From the NCBI RefSeq assembly GCF_900313065.1, contig NZ_OMPU01000013.1:62001-126000 (forward strand): a DNA stretch of 64,000 bases. Direction: 5' to 3'. The notes beneath the pieces are model-generated. The model was not told the DNA's origin and did no database searches. It was given only the letters and a program-made list of their open reading frames with translations. The translations under genes were made by a program, and so were the position numbers. The stretch comes from Kiloniella sp. EL199. GTDB taxonomy: Bacteria > Pseudomonadota > Alphaproteobacteria > Kiloniellales > Kiloniellaceae. Shown piece after piece: positions 55,477-64,000 of this stretch; positions within the stretch are counted from its first letter, which is position 1; the number at the start of each line of letters is the position of its first letter.

Positions 55477-55491
55477 GAACAAGTCTTGTTC
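55477..55491. promoter_or_regulatory. GAACAAGTCTTGTTC palindrome in the tesA-ybbA divergent region
   Basis: A perfect palindrome of 15 bp around a central T is flanked by two GATATC sites (55465-55470 and 55494-55499). It lies in the 288-base region shared by tesA and ybbA and could be an operator. No family consensus is matched confidently. Confidence 0.4.
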
Positions 55492-55688
55492 ACGATATCC
55501 TGACTATTTCTTCTTCAGTTTTGCTTTTTTAATTTTCATACCTGACCCTCAATTCAATCTTTTAAAGCAATTTTTTTCGTCCAAAGAAATCAACTGTCAA
55601 CTATCTCAATGATTGAAATCCTGATATCCACTACCATATAGGTTTCTGATCAACGCTTTATGACAATGCAGAGAAAGTCTTTCTTACT

Positions 55689-56423
55689 ATGACCTCGGGC
55701 TCAAAAAATCTTGTCTGTCTTTCAAATGTCAATCTGACCTTGAGCTCATTGGCCGGAAAGGTTGATATCCTCAAAGACATTAATCTGAACATAGACAAGG
55801 GCGAGACTGTTTCTGTGGTTGGACCATCCGGTGCCGGAAAATCATCCATGATGATGTTAATGGCGGGCCTCGAAGCGGTAACATCCGGCAGTGTTGAAAT
55901 TGACGGACATGACCTGGGAAAAATGGACGAAGACGCCCTCGCTCGTTTTCGCCGAGACGCCATTGGTATCGTATTTCAGGACTTCCATCTCATTCCAACA
56001 ATGACGGCTCTGGAAAACGTCGCTGTCCCTCTTGAATTTGCACGCAAGCCAGATGCATTGAAACGTGCACAGGAAAGGCTCGAAGCTGTTGGACTAGGGC
56101 ATAGACTGGATCATTTCCCTGGACAACTTTCCGGCGGTGAACAGCAAAGAGTGGCGCTTGCCCGGGCCTTTGCTGCAGAGCCCAAAATACTGCTGGCAGA
56201 TGAGCCCACCGGTAATCTTGATAGCACAACTGGGGAAATGGTCATTGAACTGCTTTTCAAACTGCAAAAAGATCATGACACCACCTTGATTCTCATCACG
56301 CATGATCCCCGTCTTGCAGCAATGTGCAATCGAACCATCACCCTTCAGGATGGACAACTGAAAGAACAAATCAGTAGTAATGCAGCTCAAGATACGTCAC
56401 CCGCTCTGGCATCGCAGGGCTAA
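55689..56423 (+). CDS. ybbA: ABC transporter ATP-binding protein, YbbA/LolD-like
   Basis: This 244-residue ATPase has Walker [12 protein letters not shown]-loop [11 protein letters not shown], signature [15 protein letters not shown] and Walker [13 protein letters not shown]. It pairs with the FtsX-like permease that begins 5 bases downstream. The YbbAP complex is divergent from tesA, as in E. coli, and may handle lipophilic substrates that TesA hydrolyses. Confidence 0.93.
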   Translation: MTSGSKNLVCLSNVNLTLSSLAGKVDILKDINLNIDKGETVSVVGPSGAGKSSMMMLMAGLEAVTSGSVEIDGHDLGKMDEDALARFRRDAIGIVFQDFHLIPTMTALENVAVPLEFARKPDALKRAQERLEAVGLGHRLDHFPGQLSGGEQQRVALARAFAAEPKILLADEPTGNLDSTTGEMVIELLFKLQKDHDTTLILITHDPRLAAMCNRTITLQDGQLKEQISSNAAQDTSPALASQG

Positions 56424-56428
56424 TCACT

Positions 56429-58963
56429 ATGTCAAAACGCTTACCTTTCTCTCTTGCTGCCAGTTATGCCTTTCGCGAACTCAGGGGTGGCATAAAAGGC
56501 TTTCGTATATTTCTGGCCTGTTTGTTTTTGGGTGTTGCCGCCATTGCCGCCGTTGGCTCAATCTCGGCGGCCATTGAACAGGGATTACGAAATGACGGCC
56601 GCAATCTCTTGGGCGGTGACATCGCGCTTAATCTGGTGCATCGCAAAGCTTCGGACGCCCAACTGAACTGGCTTCAAGAGAAGGGGAAAATTTCTCTTGT
56701 TCGCGAGATGCGTACGATGGGGAAACAAGCGGTAGAGGGTGGCAAACGCACCCTGATAGAATTGCGCGCCGTTGATAACGTTTATCCCCTTTACGGCGAT
56801 GTGATCCTTGAGCCCAATATCACGCTTTCAGATGCTCTTGCTAAAACCGACAAAGGATGGGGCACCATTCTCGCCCCAAACCTTTTACGAAAACTCAATC
56901 TAGCGGTCGGCGATCAGATCGTCGTTGGCAATGAACATTATGAAATACGAGCATCCCTCATAAAAGAGCCTGATCTTTCAACCCGCGCCTTTACCTATGG
57001 CCCCACTGTGATGGTGTTCGGAGAAAGTCTTGAAGGAACAGGCCTTATTCAACCCGGCAGCATGGTTCGATATGACTATCGTCTGGCCTTGCCCATCGAA
57101 ACAGATCTCAAAGCTTTTCAGGAAGCAATTACAACAACCTTTCCGGAAGCAGGTTGGCGAATAAGAAGTTCAGAAAAGGCTGCACCACGCATCAGCCAGT
57201 TTATTGATGTCCTGGGCATGTATCTGACACTTATCGGGCTAGCGACATTGCTCGTTGGCGGTGTTGGTATCGCAAACGCAGTGAAAAGCTTTATGGACAG
57301 CAAAGTAGGTGTGGTGGCAACACTGAAATGTCTTGGGGCTCCTTCCAGGTTAATTTTCCAGATCTATCTTATTCAAATACTTTTCCTTACTCTGATCGGC
57401 ACTATTACAGGGTTGTTTGCAGGCGCATCCGCGCCTTATATTGCCAGCGCCTTTGCCAAAGATATTTTGGGGTGGGAAATCGCTGCACAATTTTATGCTG
57501 AACCTCTTTTACTTGCAGCAGCTTTCGGCTTCCTCACCGCTTTCACCTTTTCAATCTGGTCGTTGTCCAAAGCGGGGAAAACCTCGCCTGCGCGTCTTTT
57601 CAGAGATTTAACATCCCCGATTACTGGACGTCCAACGCCAAAGGCGATGCTGGCTTTAAGTCTTAGCGCTATTCTTCTCGCGCTGACCGCAGTTACCTTT
57701 GCAAGTAATCCCAGAATTGCCGGGTTCTTTATTGTTGGCGCAATCAGTACCTTCGCCATTTATCACTGCGTTGGGTGGCTCATAACCAAACTCACCAGGT
57801 TTTTGCCACGGGCAACGCACCCAGCCCTGCGCACAGCAATTGCAAACCTTCACCGACCGGGTGCGCCAACAACAAGCGTCATCCTGTCAATGGGATTAGG
57901 ACTTACTGTCCTTGTCATTGTTGCGCTATTGGAAGGGAATGTTCGTCAGGCCGTCACACAAAGCCTGCCAGAAGAAGCCCCCGGCTTTTACTTTATCGAT
58001 ATCCAGCCTGAACAGGTTGAAGATTTTGACAAACTTGTGAAAAGCACGGCTGGCGTCAATGAATTACGGCGTGTCCCCATGATGCGCGGCAGGATTACAG
58101 CCGTAAATGGCACCCCCCCTTCCGAGTTGGAAATTCCAAGCGAAATCAAATGGGTATTTCGCAGTGATCGCGGCCTGACATGGTCCGCCGAAATGCCGGA
58201 GAACACCAAACTCGTCGATGGAAACTGGTGGCCAGAAGACTATAACGGCAAGCCTTTGGTCTCTCTTGATCAAGCCGTGGCAAAAGGACTGGGTCTTAGT
58301 ATTGGGGACAGTTTGACAATCAACCTGTTGGGACGTCCCATTGATGTCGAGATTGCAAACTTGAGAAAAATCGATTGGGGTGGTTTGGAAATCAATTTTG
58401 TTATGGTTTTCTCTCCCGGCCTGATGTCTAAAGCACCACAAACACATATTGCGACCGTCAAAGCCTTGCCTGACATAGAGGATGCGTTAGAGATCAAAGT
58501 CACCGATCAATTTTCAAATGTTTCCTCTATTCGTGTCAAAGAAGCACTGGAAGCGGCCACAGAATTACTGAGTCACGTTGCCCTTGCCCTTTCCGTTATT
58601 GCTGTTGTTGCCTTGTTGGCGGGCACCCTTGTACTGGGCGGTGCCGTCGCCGCGGGACATCGCCGCCGGGTATACGATTCGATTGTTCTGAAAGTCTTGG
58701 GCGCGAGTAGAAAATCACTCGCAGCAACCTTCTTTTTGGAATTTGGCATGTTAGGCCTGATCTCTGCCATGGTTGCAGTTGTTATTGGTGCCGCAGCTTC
58801 CTGGGCAATTACGATCTATATTTTACGCCTCGAATTCGCGTTACTTACCGAAGTTGTTCTCTTCACCCCTTTGCTGGCTTTGCTCGCAACACTGGTTTGT
58901 GGTTATGCCGGGACATGGAGTGCACTACGACAACGCCCCGCTGCATTATTACGAAATGAATAA
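56429..58963 (+). CDS. ybbP: FtsX-like ABC transporter permease, YbbP
   Basis: This 844-residue type VII ABC permease has an N-terminal helix (RGGIKGFRIFLACLFLGVAA), a large periplasmic domain and two FtsX-type membrane modules. Visible are LIGLATLLVGGVGIANAVKS followed by KVGVVATLKCLGAP, and at the C-terminus DSIVLKVLGASRKSL. It likely extracts or exports lipid-like substrates with YbbA. The full length matches the family. Confidence 0.93.
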   Translation: MSKRLPFSLAASYAFRELRGGIKGFRIFLACLFLGVAAIAAVGSISAAIEQGLRNDGRNLLGGDIALNLVHRKASDAQLNWLQEKGKISLVREMRTMGKQAVEGGKRTLIELRAVDNVYPLYGDVILEPNITLSDALAKTDKGWGTILAPNLLRKLNLAVGDQIVVGNEHYEIRASLIKEPDLSTRAFTYGPTVMVFGESLEGTGLIQPGSMVRYDYRLALPIETDLKAFQEAITTTFPEAGWRIRSSEKAAPRISQFIDVLGMYLTLIGLATLLVGGVGIANAVKSFMDSKVGVVATLKCLGAPSRLIFQIYLIQILFLTLIGTITGLFAGASAPYIASAFAKDILGWEIAAQFYAEPLLLAAAFGFLTAFTFSIWSLSKAGKTSPARLFRDLTSPITGRPTPKAMLALSLSAILLALTAVTFASNPRIAGFFIVGAISTFAIYHCVGWLITKLTRFLPRATHPALRTAIANLHRPGAPTTSVILSMGLGLTVLVIVALLEGNVRQAVTQSLPEEAPGFYFIDIQPEQVEDFDKLVKSTAGVNELRRVPMMRGRITAVNGTPPSELEIPSEIKWVFRSDRGLTWSAEMPENTKLVDGNWWPEDYNGKPLVSLDQAVAKGLGLSIGDSLTINLLGRPIDVEIANLRKIDWGGLEINFVMVFSPGLMSKAPQTHIATVKALPDIEDALEIKVTDQFSNVSSIRVKEALEAATELLSHVALALSVIAVVALLAGTLVLGGAVAAGHRRRVYDSIVLKVLGASRKSLAATFFLEFGMLGLISAMVAVVIGAAASWAITIYILRLEFALLTEVVLFTPLLALLATLVCGYAGTWSALRQRPAALLRNE

Positions 58964-59074
58964 ATTTTCAGGCAAAACCATAATATCCGACTGAAGAACC
59001 CGATTATTGTTGATTTTTAAGCAACAAGACCCAATATTAGGGACAGCTTTTATGTAAACGAGACGAGGTTTCTT

Positions 59075-59791
59075 ATGATCGACCGTTCCACACAACGCAG
59101 TGTTGGATATGGCCAGGCAACAGCAGCCGACATTGATGCTGGTCTGCGCAAATATATGCTTGGCGTATACAACTATATGTCAATTGCCCTAGTCATTACC
59201 GGACTTGCTGCTTTCGGAGTATCCCAGAGCCCTGAACTTATGTACGCAATTTTTGGCTCACCTTTAAAATGGGTAGTTATGCTTGCACCACTAGGAATGG
59301 TTTTTTTCTTAAGCGCTCGTATTAACAGCCTTCAAGCTTCAACTGCTCAAATATTATTTTGGGTTTTCTCTGTGTTGATGGGAGTTTCTATCTCTTCTAT
59401 CTTCATTGCATATGAAATGGGCTCAATCGCCCGCGTATTCTTCATCACAGCGGCCTCTTTTGCCGGTTTGAGTCTTGTCGGTTACACGACCAAAAAGAAC
59501 CTGTCAGCGATGGGATCTTTCCTGATCATCGGTCTTTTTGGTCTTATTATCGCAAGTATCGTGAACATCTTCATAGGCTCTTCTGGGCTTGAGTTTGTAA
59601 TTTCCGTTCTTGGTGTTCTGATCTTTGCAGGCCTTACCGCTTACGACACACAGCGCATCAAACTAATGTATATGGAAAGTGACCATACGGAAGTTGCCCA
59701 GAAAAAATCTATTATGGGTGCCCTTTCACTATACCTGAACTTCCTGAACATGTTCTTGTTCCTGTTACAGCTTTTTGGTAACCGCGAATAA
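59075..59791 (+). CDS. Bax inhibitor-1/YccA family protein
   Basis: This 238-residue inner-membrane protein has seven hydrophobic segments. The opening YGQATAADIDAGLRKYMLGVYNYM and the C-terminal GLTAYDTQRIKLMYMESDH, with the conserved Asp near YDTQ, are typical of this family. Members are linked to calcium-like ion leak or to FtsH regulation. It is a single gene closed by a strong terminator. Confidence 0.94.
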   Translation: MIDRSTQRSVGYGQATAADIDAGLRKYMLGVYNYMSIALVITGLAAFGVSQSPELMYAIFGSPLKWVVMLAPLGMVFFLSARINSLQASTAQILFWVFSVLMGVSISSIFIAYEMGSIARVFFITAASFAGLSLVGYTTKKNLSAMGSFLIIGLFGLIIASIVNIFIGSSGLEFVISVLGVLIFAGLTAYDTQRIKLMYMESDHTEVAQKKSIMGALSLYLNFLNMFLFLLQLFGNRE

Positions 59792-59814
59792 GCGCTGATA
59801 ACATCAAGTCATAC

Positions 59815-59847
59815 AAAAAGCCCGGTGAATTAGCATCGGGCTTTTTT
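59815..59847. terminator. Terminator after the Bax inhibitor-1 gene
   Basis: A 10-bp stem AAAAAGCCCG against CGGGCTTTTT has a 12-base loop and a final T-run. It lies between the convergent Bax inhibitor-1 and Hpt genes and can serve both. Confidence 0.85.
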
Positions 59848-59868
59848 CATCTCTGAAATTCTATTTTT

Positions 59869-60285
59869 TTAGTAAATTACTTGATTCACATTCTTCTTAA
59901 GCGATTCCGCAATAATCTGCATCAAATCAGGTCCCTCTCCATAAATCTCGTTGACAATGATCGACTTCATAGCCTTGAGATGGGCTTCAAATAACTTAGG
60001 CGTCGAAGCATGGAGAGCGTTTTGCTCAAGCTCGTGCTTTAAAAGCTTATAGAAACTATCTGCAATTGTTGTAATAAGTGGAAAACCAAAACTTGTACCC
60101 TGCCCTTTGATATTATGGACAATACCACGAGCTTGATCGATGGCTTCGAATTGGTCGTCAGGATTGTTGATTATTTTTTCGAGTATATTTTCAAGCGCAG
60201 AAAAATCATCTTGCACACCTGCTCGATAAATTTCAGCAAGTTCTGTGTCGATATGGGGTACCTGGCCTGTCTCTGACACATCCAC
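59869..60285 (-). CDS. Orphan Hpt-domain phosphotransfer protein
   Basis: This 138-residue protein has an Hpt four-helix domain with the phosphoacceptor His57 in the motif GIVHNIKGQGTSFGFPLI. No histidine kinase or response regulator is in the window. It likely relays phosphate between a hybrid kinase elsewhere and a regulator. The gene is divergent from recQ. Confidence 0.87.
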   Translation of the reverse strand: MDVSETGQVPHIDTELAEIYRAGVQDDFSALENILEKIINNPDDQFEAIDQARGIVHNIKGQGTSFGFPLITTIADSFYKLLKHELEQNALHASTPKLFEAHLKAMKSIIVNEIYGEGPDLMQIIAESLKKNVNQVIY

Positions 60286-60464
60286 ATCCTTTTCATATTA
60301 AAATGACAAGCAAAAGAAGGTATTGATATTATTAACAGCAGCTATTTCCAGATCTCGTTAGACACAAGTCGGCAACATAAAACAAGATCTCGCTATAAAA
60401 TACAATACAACCCCTTAACAAACTCTTTTTGACCGACCACGAAAGACTTGGTTATAAGCCAAGC

Positions 60465-62303
60465 ATGGATGCCTTCGCCCCCCAAATACCTTCCGCACAG
60501 GATATACTTAGCCGAATTTTTGGCTACGATAGCTTTCGTGGAGATCAAGAGGCTATCATTGACCATGTAATTGATGGTGGTGATGCTCTTGTCTTGATGC
60601 CAACGGGTGGCGGTAAATCTTTGTGTTATCAAATTCCCGCACTTTGTCGTCCCGGCCTTGCGGTTGTTGTCTCTCCTCTGATTGCCCTGATGCAGGATCA
60701 GGTTACCGCGCTTCAACAACTGGGCGTCAAAGCTGCGGCCTTGAACTCGACACTGCCCTACGGCGAAATACTCGCCACGGAACGAGGCATGCGATCCGGA
60801 GAACTCGACATGGTATATGTCGCCCCGGAGAAGCTTCTCACTGATGGCTTTCTGAATCTTTTAGAGCAGTGTGACCTATCGCTCTTTGCCATTGATGAAG
60901 CGCACTGTGTTTCACAGTGGGGGCACGATTTCAGACCGGAATACCTGCAACTCAGCCTCTTGAAAGAACGTTTTCCATGGGTTCCCAGAATTGCCCTGAC
61001 TGCGACAGCTGACGGGCCAACCAGACAAGATATCAAAGAGCGCCTTCATTTAAGTGAAGCCCGTGCCTTTGTCGCCGGATTTGATCGACCAAATATTCGT
61101 TACAAGATTGGCTTGAAGGCTGCCCCAAAAAAACAGCTAATCGACCTGCTAGAACGCGAACATGCGGGACAGTCCGGTATCATTTACTGCATGTCCAGAA
61201 ACAAGGTAGAAGAAATTGCTCAATCCCTGAGTGAAAAGGGCTTTAATGCCTTGCCCTACCATGCAGGTCTTTCCAAAGACATAAGATCAGGTAATCAGGA
61301 TCGTTTTCTCAAAGAAGATGCTGTGATCATGGTGGCCACTGTTGCTTTTGGTATGGGCATAGATAAACCCGATGTCCGCTTCGTGATCCATCTGGATCTG
61401 CCCAAAAGTCTGGAAGCTTATTATCAGGAAACAGGTCGCGCAGGGCGTGATGGTCTTCCGGCAGAGGCCTGGATGATCTACAGCATGAACGATGTCGCCC
61501 GGCTCTATCACATGGCATCACAATCCGATGCACCCGAAGCACAAAAACGGATCGAAAACAGAAAGCTGGAAGCCTTATTGGGCTTTTGCGAAACCACGCG
61601 CTGTCGACGACAGGTTCTACTGGAATATTTTGATGACAACCCAATTGAACCTTGTGGCAATTGCGATACCTGCCTGACACCTGTCGAAAGCTTTGATGGT
61701 ACAGAAGCTGCGCAAAAAGCACTCTCTACCGTATATCGAACGGGGCAAATTTTCGGTTCAGCACACGTCATTGATGTTCTCTTGGGGGCCAAGACAGAAC
61801 GCATTGAAAAACTTGGACACGATCAACTAAGCACCTTTGGCATTGGCACAGAATTCTTGAAACAGGAATGGCGATCCATTTTCCGCCAACTCGTCGCCCT
61901 TGGCTATTTGAAAGTGGATATGGAAGGCCATGGATCTTTTCAGCTTGGTGAAGATTGTCGCCCCGTTTTACGAGGTGAAAAGACGGTTCAGTTCCGCCGT
62001 GATCCGGCAAAGAAAACCCGTGCATCACTTCGCAGTCATTATAAAAAATCTTTTGGTCCTGCAGCAACAATCGACGACCCTAAAGACGAAGCACTCTTTC
62101 AGGCCTTAAGAGCAAAACGCCTTGAACTTGCGAAGGATCAGGGGGTGCCCCCATATGTGATCTTTAACGACAAAACCCTTTTGGAAATGGTTATGGCGCG
62201 CCCGGTTGATTTGGGCGACATGGCAAATGTCCCCGGTGTCGGCAAGCGCAAACTTGAACGCTATGCCGATATATTCCTCGAGATTATCAACGAAAACCGA
62301 TAA
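60465..62303 (+). CDS. recQ: ATP-dependent DNA helicase RecQ
   Basis: This 612-residue superfamily-2 helicase has Walker A MPTGGGKSLCYQIPAL, DEAHCVSQWGHDFRPEY, VATVAFGMGIDKPDVRFVIH and QETGRAGRDG. The zinc-binding RQC region is CRRQVLLEYF ... CGNCDTC, and an HRDC domain follows (KTLLEMVMARPVDLGDMANVPGVG). RecQ unwinds recombination and replication intermediates. The ATG at 60465 is chosen; an in-frame TTG at 60429 would add 12 residues. Confidence 0.95.
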   Translation: MDAFAPQIPSAQDILSRIFGYDSFRGDQEAIIDHVIDGGDALVLMPTGGGKSLCYQIPALCRPGLAVVVSPLIALMQDQVTALQQLGVKAAALNSTLPYGEILATERGMRSGELDMVYVAPEKLLTDGFLNLLEQCDLSLFAIDEAHCVSQWGHDFRPEYLQLSLLKERFPWVPRIALTATADGPTRQDIKERLHLSEARAFVAGFDRPNIRYKIGLKAAPKKQLIDLLEREHAGQSGIIYCMSRNKVEEIAQSLSEKGFNALPYHAGLSKDIRSGNQDRFLKEDAVIMVATVAFGMGIDKPDVRFVIHLDLPKSLEAYYQETGRAGRDGLPAEAWMIYSMNDVARLYHMASQSDAPEAQKRIENRKLEALLGFCETTRCRRQVLLEYFDDNPIEPCGNCDTCLTPVESFDGTEAAQKALSTVYRTGQIFGSAHVIDVLLGAKTERIEKLGHDQLSTFGIGTEFLKQEWRSIFRQLVALGYLKVDMEGHGSFQLGEDCRPVLRGEKTVQFRRDPAKKTRASLRSHYKKSFGPAATIDDPKDEALFQALRAKRLELAKDQGVPPYVIFNDKTLLEMVMARPVDLGDMANVPGVGKRKLERYADIFLEIINENR

Positions 62304-62396
62304 TAATTTTCTGGAATCATTTTCTGGGTACCCTGGCCCGTTTTTATTCCGAGCCTTCGCAACCATACCCATTGCCAACCTTCATTGGCCATAAAA

Positions 62397-63800
62397 CTAA
62401 CCGTTTTTCGCCGTATTCTCAGTTTCGGACATTTCCTCTTCTGACGGGGCTTCCTCTTCCCAAAACGCAGGACCGTCTTCCAGAGTATCTGACTCGGTTT
62501 CTTCATCCCCGATGGTTGTATCAGCGGTCTCTTCCTCTGCTTCCGCTTCGGCAATGACCTCCTCGTACCATTCTTCTCCTTCTGGTGTCATCGCGACAAC
62601 CATTGTGGATGATTCTGCAGGCACTGCGATATAATCGCCCTGTTCTGCAATTGGTACAGAGCTACGTTGTGTCATACGGAACACACCAAATGCTGTAATC
62701 AGTAACAAAGTTACTGACATACTGTATACAAAAGCATTTGGTCCCAGTTGCCCCATCAAAAATGTACTGATGATCGGCCCCACAATTGCGCCTATTCCAC
62801 CAATAACAATCAATGCACTCGTCGCACCAACAATTTCAGATGCATCCAGATAATCATTCGTATGTGCAATCGCCAATGAGTACAAAGGCAAACAAAGCGC
62901 TCCGAACAGAAAGGCACTGCCCAGAAACCATACCGTCGCTTCTGGACCTGAGAAGAAACCCATTGAAATACCAATCAGTCCTGCTAGAAGCGCCACAACA
63001 ATCAGAACTTTACGTCGATCAAAATGATCAGACACCTTGCCAATCGGCCATTGAAGTGCGACGCCGCCAATAGACATTGCCACCACAAAAAAGGAAATAT
63101 CTCTGGTTGTCATGTTCAATTCTTTGGCATAAATCGCCCCCAAACCAAAAATTTGGGCTTGAACAGCACCAACAGCAAATGCACAGACAAAACCTAATGG
63201 AGAAATATTAAAAAGTCGTTTTAAGCTAACGGGAGTAGGCGATTCAAAAGTTGGAACCTGTGCAACCGTCAGGGTTGTAGGAATAAGAGCAAGGGAAACC
63301 AGTACCGACATCAAAATGAAAGGCAAGAAGCTACCCGGGTCGGAAATATTAATCAGGAGCTGCCCCAACCCCATAGCGCCGTACACAACCACCATATAGA
63401 CAGCCAATAGCTGTCCACGGGTTTCATTGGTTGAGCTATCGTTCAGCCAACTTTCAGCGACGATATATAATCCCGCAAAACAAAATCCGGTTATAAGACG
63501 CATCGCACCCCAAGTATAGGGATCGATAAAAACCGCATGCATCAATGCTGAAGCGGAAGACAACGAGGCCAGCGCCGCAAAAACACGCACATGCCCTACA
63601 TTGGCAAGAACCTTAGGCGTCACAAATGATCCAGCAAGATACCCGATAAAATAACAGGTCATCACAGCACCGATTGATTCGGTCGAAAACCCCTCTATAG
63701 AGCCACGTACACTCAGCACAGTACTTTGTAATCCATTGCCTAACATCAGAAAGGCAATGCCGAGTAAAAGTGACCAAGAATTAGTGATCGCTGATAACAT
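62397..63800 (-). CDS. YcaD-like MFS transporter with acidic C-terminal tail
   Basis: This 467-residue protein has 12 hydrophobic segments. Family features include the first-helix segment LGNGLQSTVLSVRGSIEGFS, GAVMTCYFIGYLAGSFVTPKV and MRLITGFCFAGLYIVAESWLND. The last 75 residues are hydrophilic and very acidic, e.g. EEWYEEVIAEAEAEEE and AFWEEEAPSEEEMSE, which is not usual for the family. The substrate is unknown. It faces recQ across a 93-base convergent gap. Confidence 0.88.
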   Translation of the reverse strand: MLSAITNSWSLLLGIAFLMLGNGLQSTVLSVRGSIEGFSTESIGAVMTCYFIGYLAGSFVTPKVLANVGHVRVFAALASLSSASALMHAVFIDPYTWGAMRLITGFCFAGLYIVAESWLNDSSTNETRGQLLAVYMVVVYGAMGLGQLLINISDPGSFLPFILMSVLVSLALIPTTLTVAQVPTFESPTPVSLKRLFNISPLGFVCAFAVGAVQAQIFGLGAIYAKELNMTTRDISFFVVAMSIGGVALQWPIGKVSDHFDRRKVLIVVALLAGLIGISMGFFSGPEATVWFLGSAFLFGALCLPLYSLAIAHTNDYLDASEIVGATSALIVIGGIGAIVGPIISTFLMGQLGPNAFVYSMSVTLLLITAFGVFRMTQRSSVPIAEQGDYIAVPAESSTMVVAMTPEGEEWYEEVIAEAEAEEETADTTIGDEETESDTLEDGPAFWEEEAPSEEEMSETENTAKNG

Positions 63801-64000
63801 TTATTATTCCCCTTGGCATAAGGTACAAAGCCCCTACCAGATTCCATTCTTACCACTAGAGAATATTTATTAAGATAATTCTACCTTAGTTGCGACTTTT
63901 CGCTTCTCTATTCACTACTCTGGCAGAACAAAAGAGAAATAAGCATTAGTCTTATATATCAAATATTTGAAATTCAGAGGTAAAAATAACGGTTGATAAT

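Noticed and set aside
55465-55491. Possible LexA (GTTC-N7-GTTC) site upstream of ybbA
   Set aside because: The spacing of the GTTC/GAAC elements does not fit the alphaproteobacterial LexA consensus.
1-64000. Search for defence islands, prophage, CRISPR arrays, transposases and biosynthetic clusters
   Set aside because: No repeat-spacer array, integrase, transposase, phage structural gene or synthase cluster was seen; the window is mostly conserved chromosome.

Overview
The window is a gene-dense, housekeeping-rich stretch of an alphaproteobacterial chromosome of moderate, slightly AT-leaning base composition. The order rpsT, enoyl-CoA hydratase, mutM, ubiE, ubiB, coaBC, dut is the arrangement usually found beside dnaA in Alphaproteobacteria, and rlmN, ialB, tam, ArgP/LysE and several ABC and DMT transporters fit a free-living, probably marine, peptide- and amino-acid-using member of the Rhodospirillales/Kiloniellales type. 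The genus is not certain. I see no rRNA, tRNA, insertion sequence, prophage or CRISPR array.

Layout. 1-9.4 kb: rpsT, ech, a small exported protein and mutM on the minus strand. The plus strand then carries ubiE-ubiB (ubiquinone), coaBC (coenzyme A), dut, an Rrf2 regulator, cysK and a MoeB/ThiF-type E1 enzyme. 9.4-16.7 kb: an Lrp/AsnC regulator divergent from a complete arginine succinyltransferase (AST) operon, astC - M20 hydrolase - astA - astD - astB. The usual astE is absent and an M20 carboxypeptidase-like gene sits in its place. 16.7-23.1 kb: cfa, yggT, pncA, folD, a DUF3253 protein, tam and argG. A 45-bp terminator sequence occurs twice, inverted, around DUF3253-tam. 23.3-28.7 kb: a DUF3179 protein, an NreB-like MFS exporter with a His-rich tail and a C/G-tract palindrome upstream, and a chemoreceptor. 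28.8-32.2 kb: LysE/ArgO exporter, a GST, ArgP regulator and a methyltransferase.

32.2-43 kb: rlmN, ialB, a SpoU methyltransferase, an asparaginase, a second methyltransferase, an EamA transporter, two tandem periplasmic binding-protein paralogues, YkvA, a pterin dehydratase, a zincin, a UDG-fold protein and a PAS_5 protein. 43-49.8 kb: a dipeptide/oligopeptide ABC operon (binding protein, two permeases, two ATPases) continuing into an M19 dipeptidase and a VOC protein. 50.3-55.4 kb: low-molecular-weight phosphatase, EamA transporter, thpR, an aldo-keto reductase with a 16-bp tandem repeat at its 3' end, and a FIST sensor protein translationally coupled to a TesA-type esterase. 55.7-64 kb: the ybbA-ybbP ABC pair, a Bax-inhibitor-1 protein, an orphan Hpt protein, recQ and a YcaD-like MFS transporter with a long acidic tail.

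Nitrogen handling is a recurring theme. Arginine is made (argG), degraded to glutamate and succinate (AST) and exported under ArgP control (LysE/ArgO). Peptides are imported and cleaved (Dpp plus M19), and asparagine and nicotinamide are deamidated. The most interesting candidates are the M20 enzyme filling the AstE step, the putative CsoR/RcnR-type operator at the His-tailed exporter, the inverted terminator pair, and several untested leader palindromes. I did not find a convincing wholly new multi-gene system.
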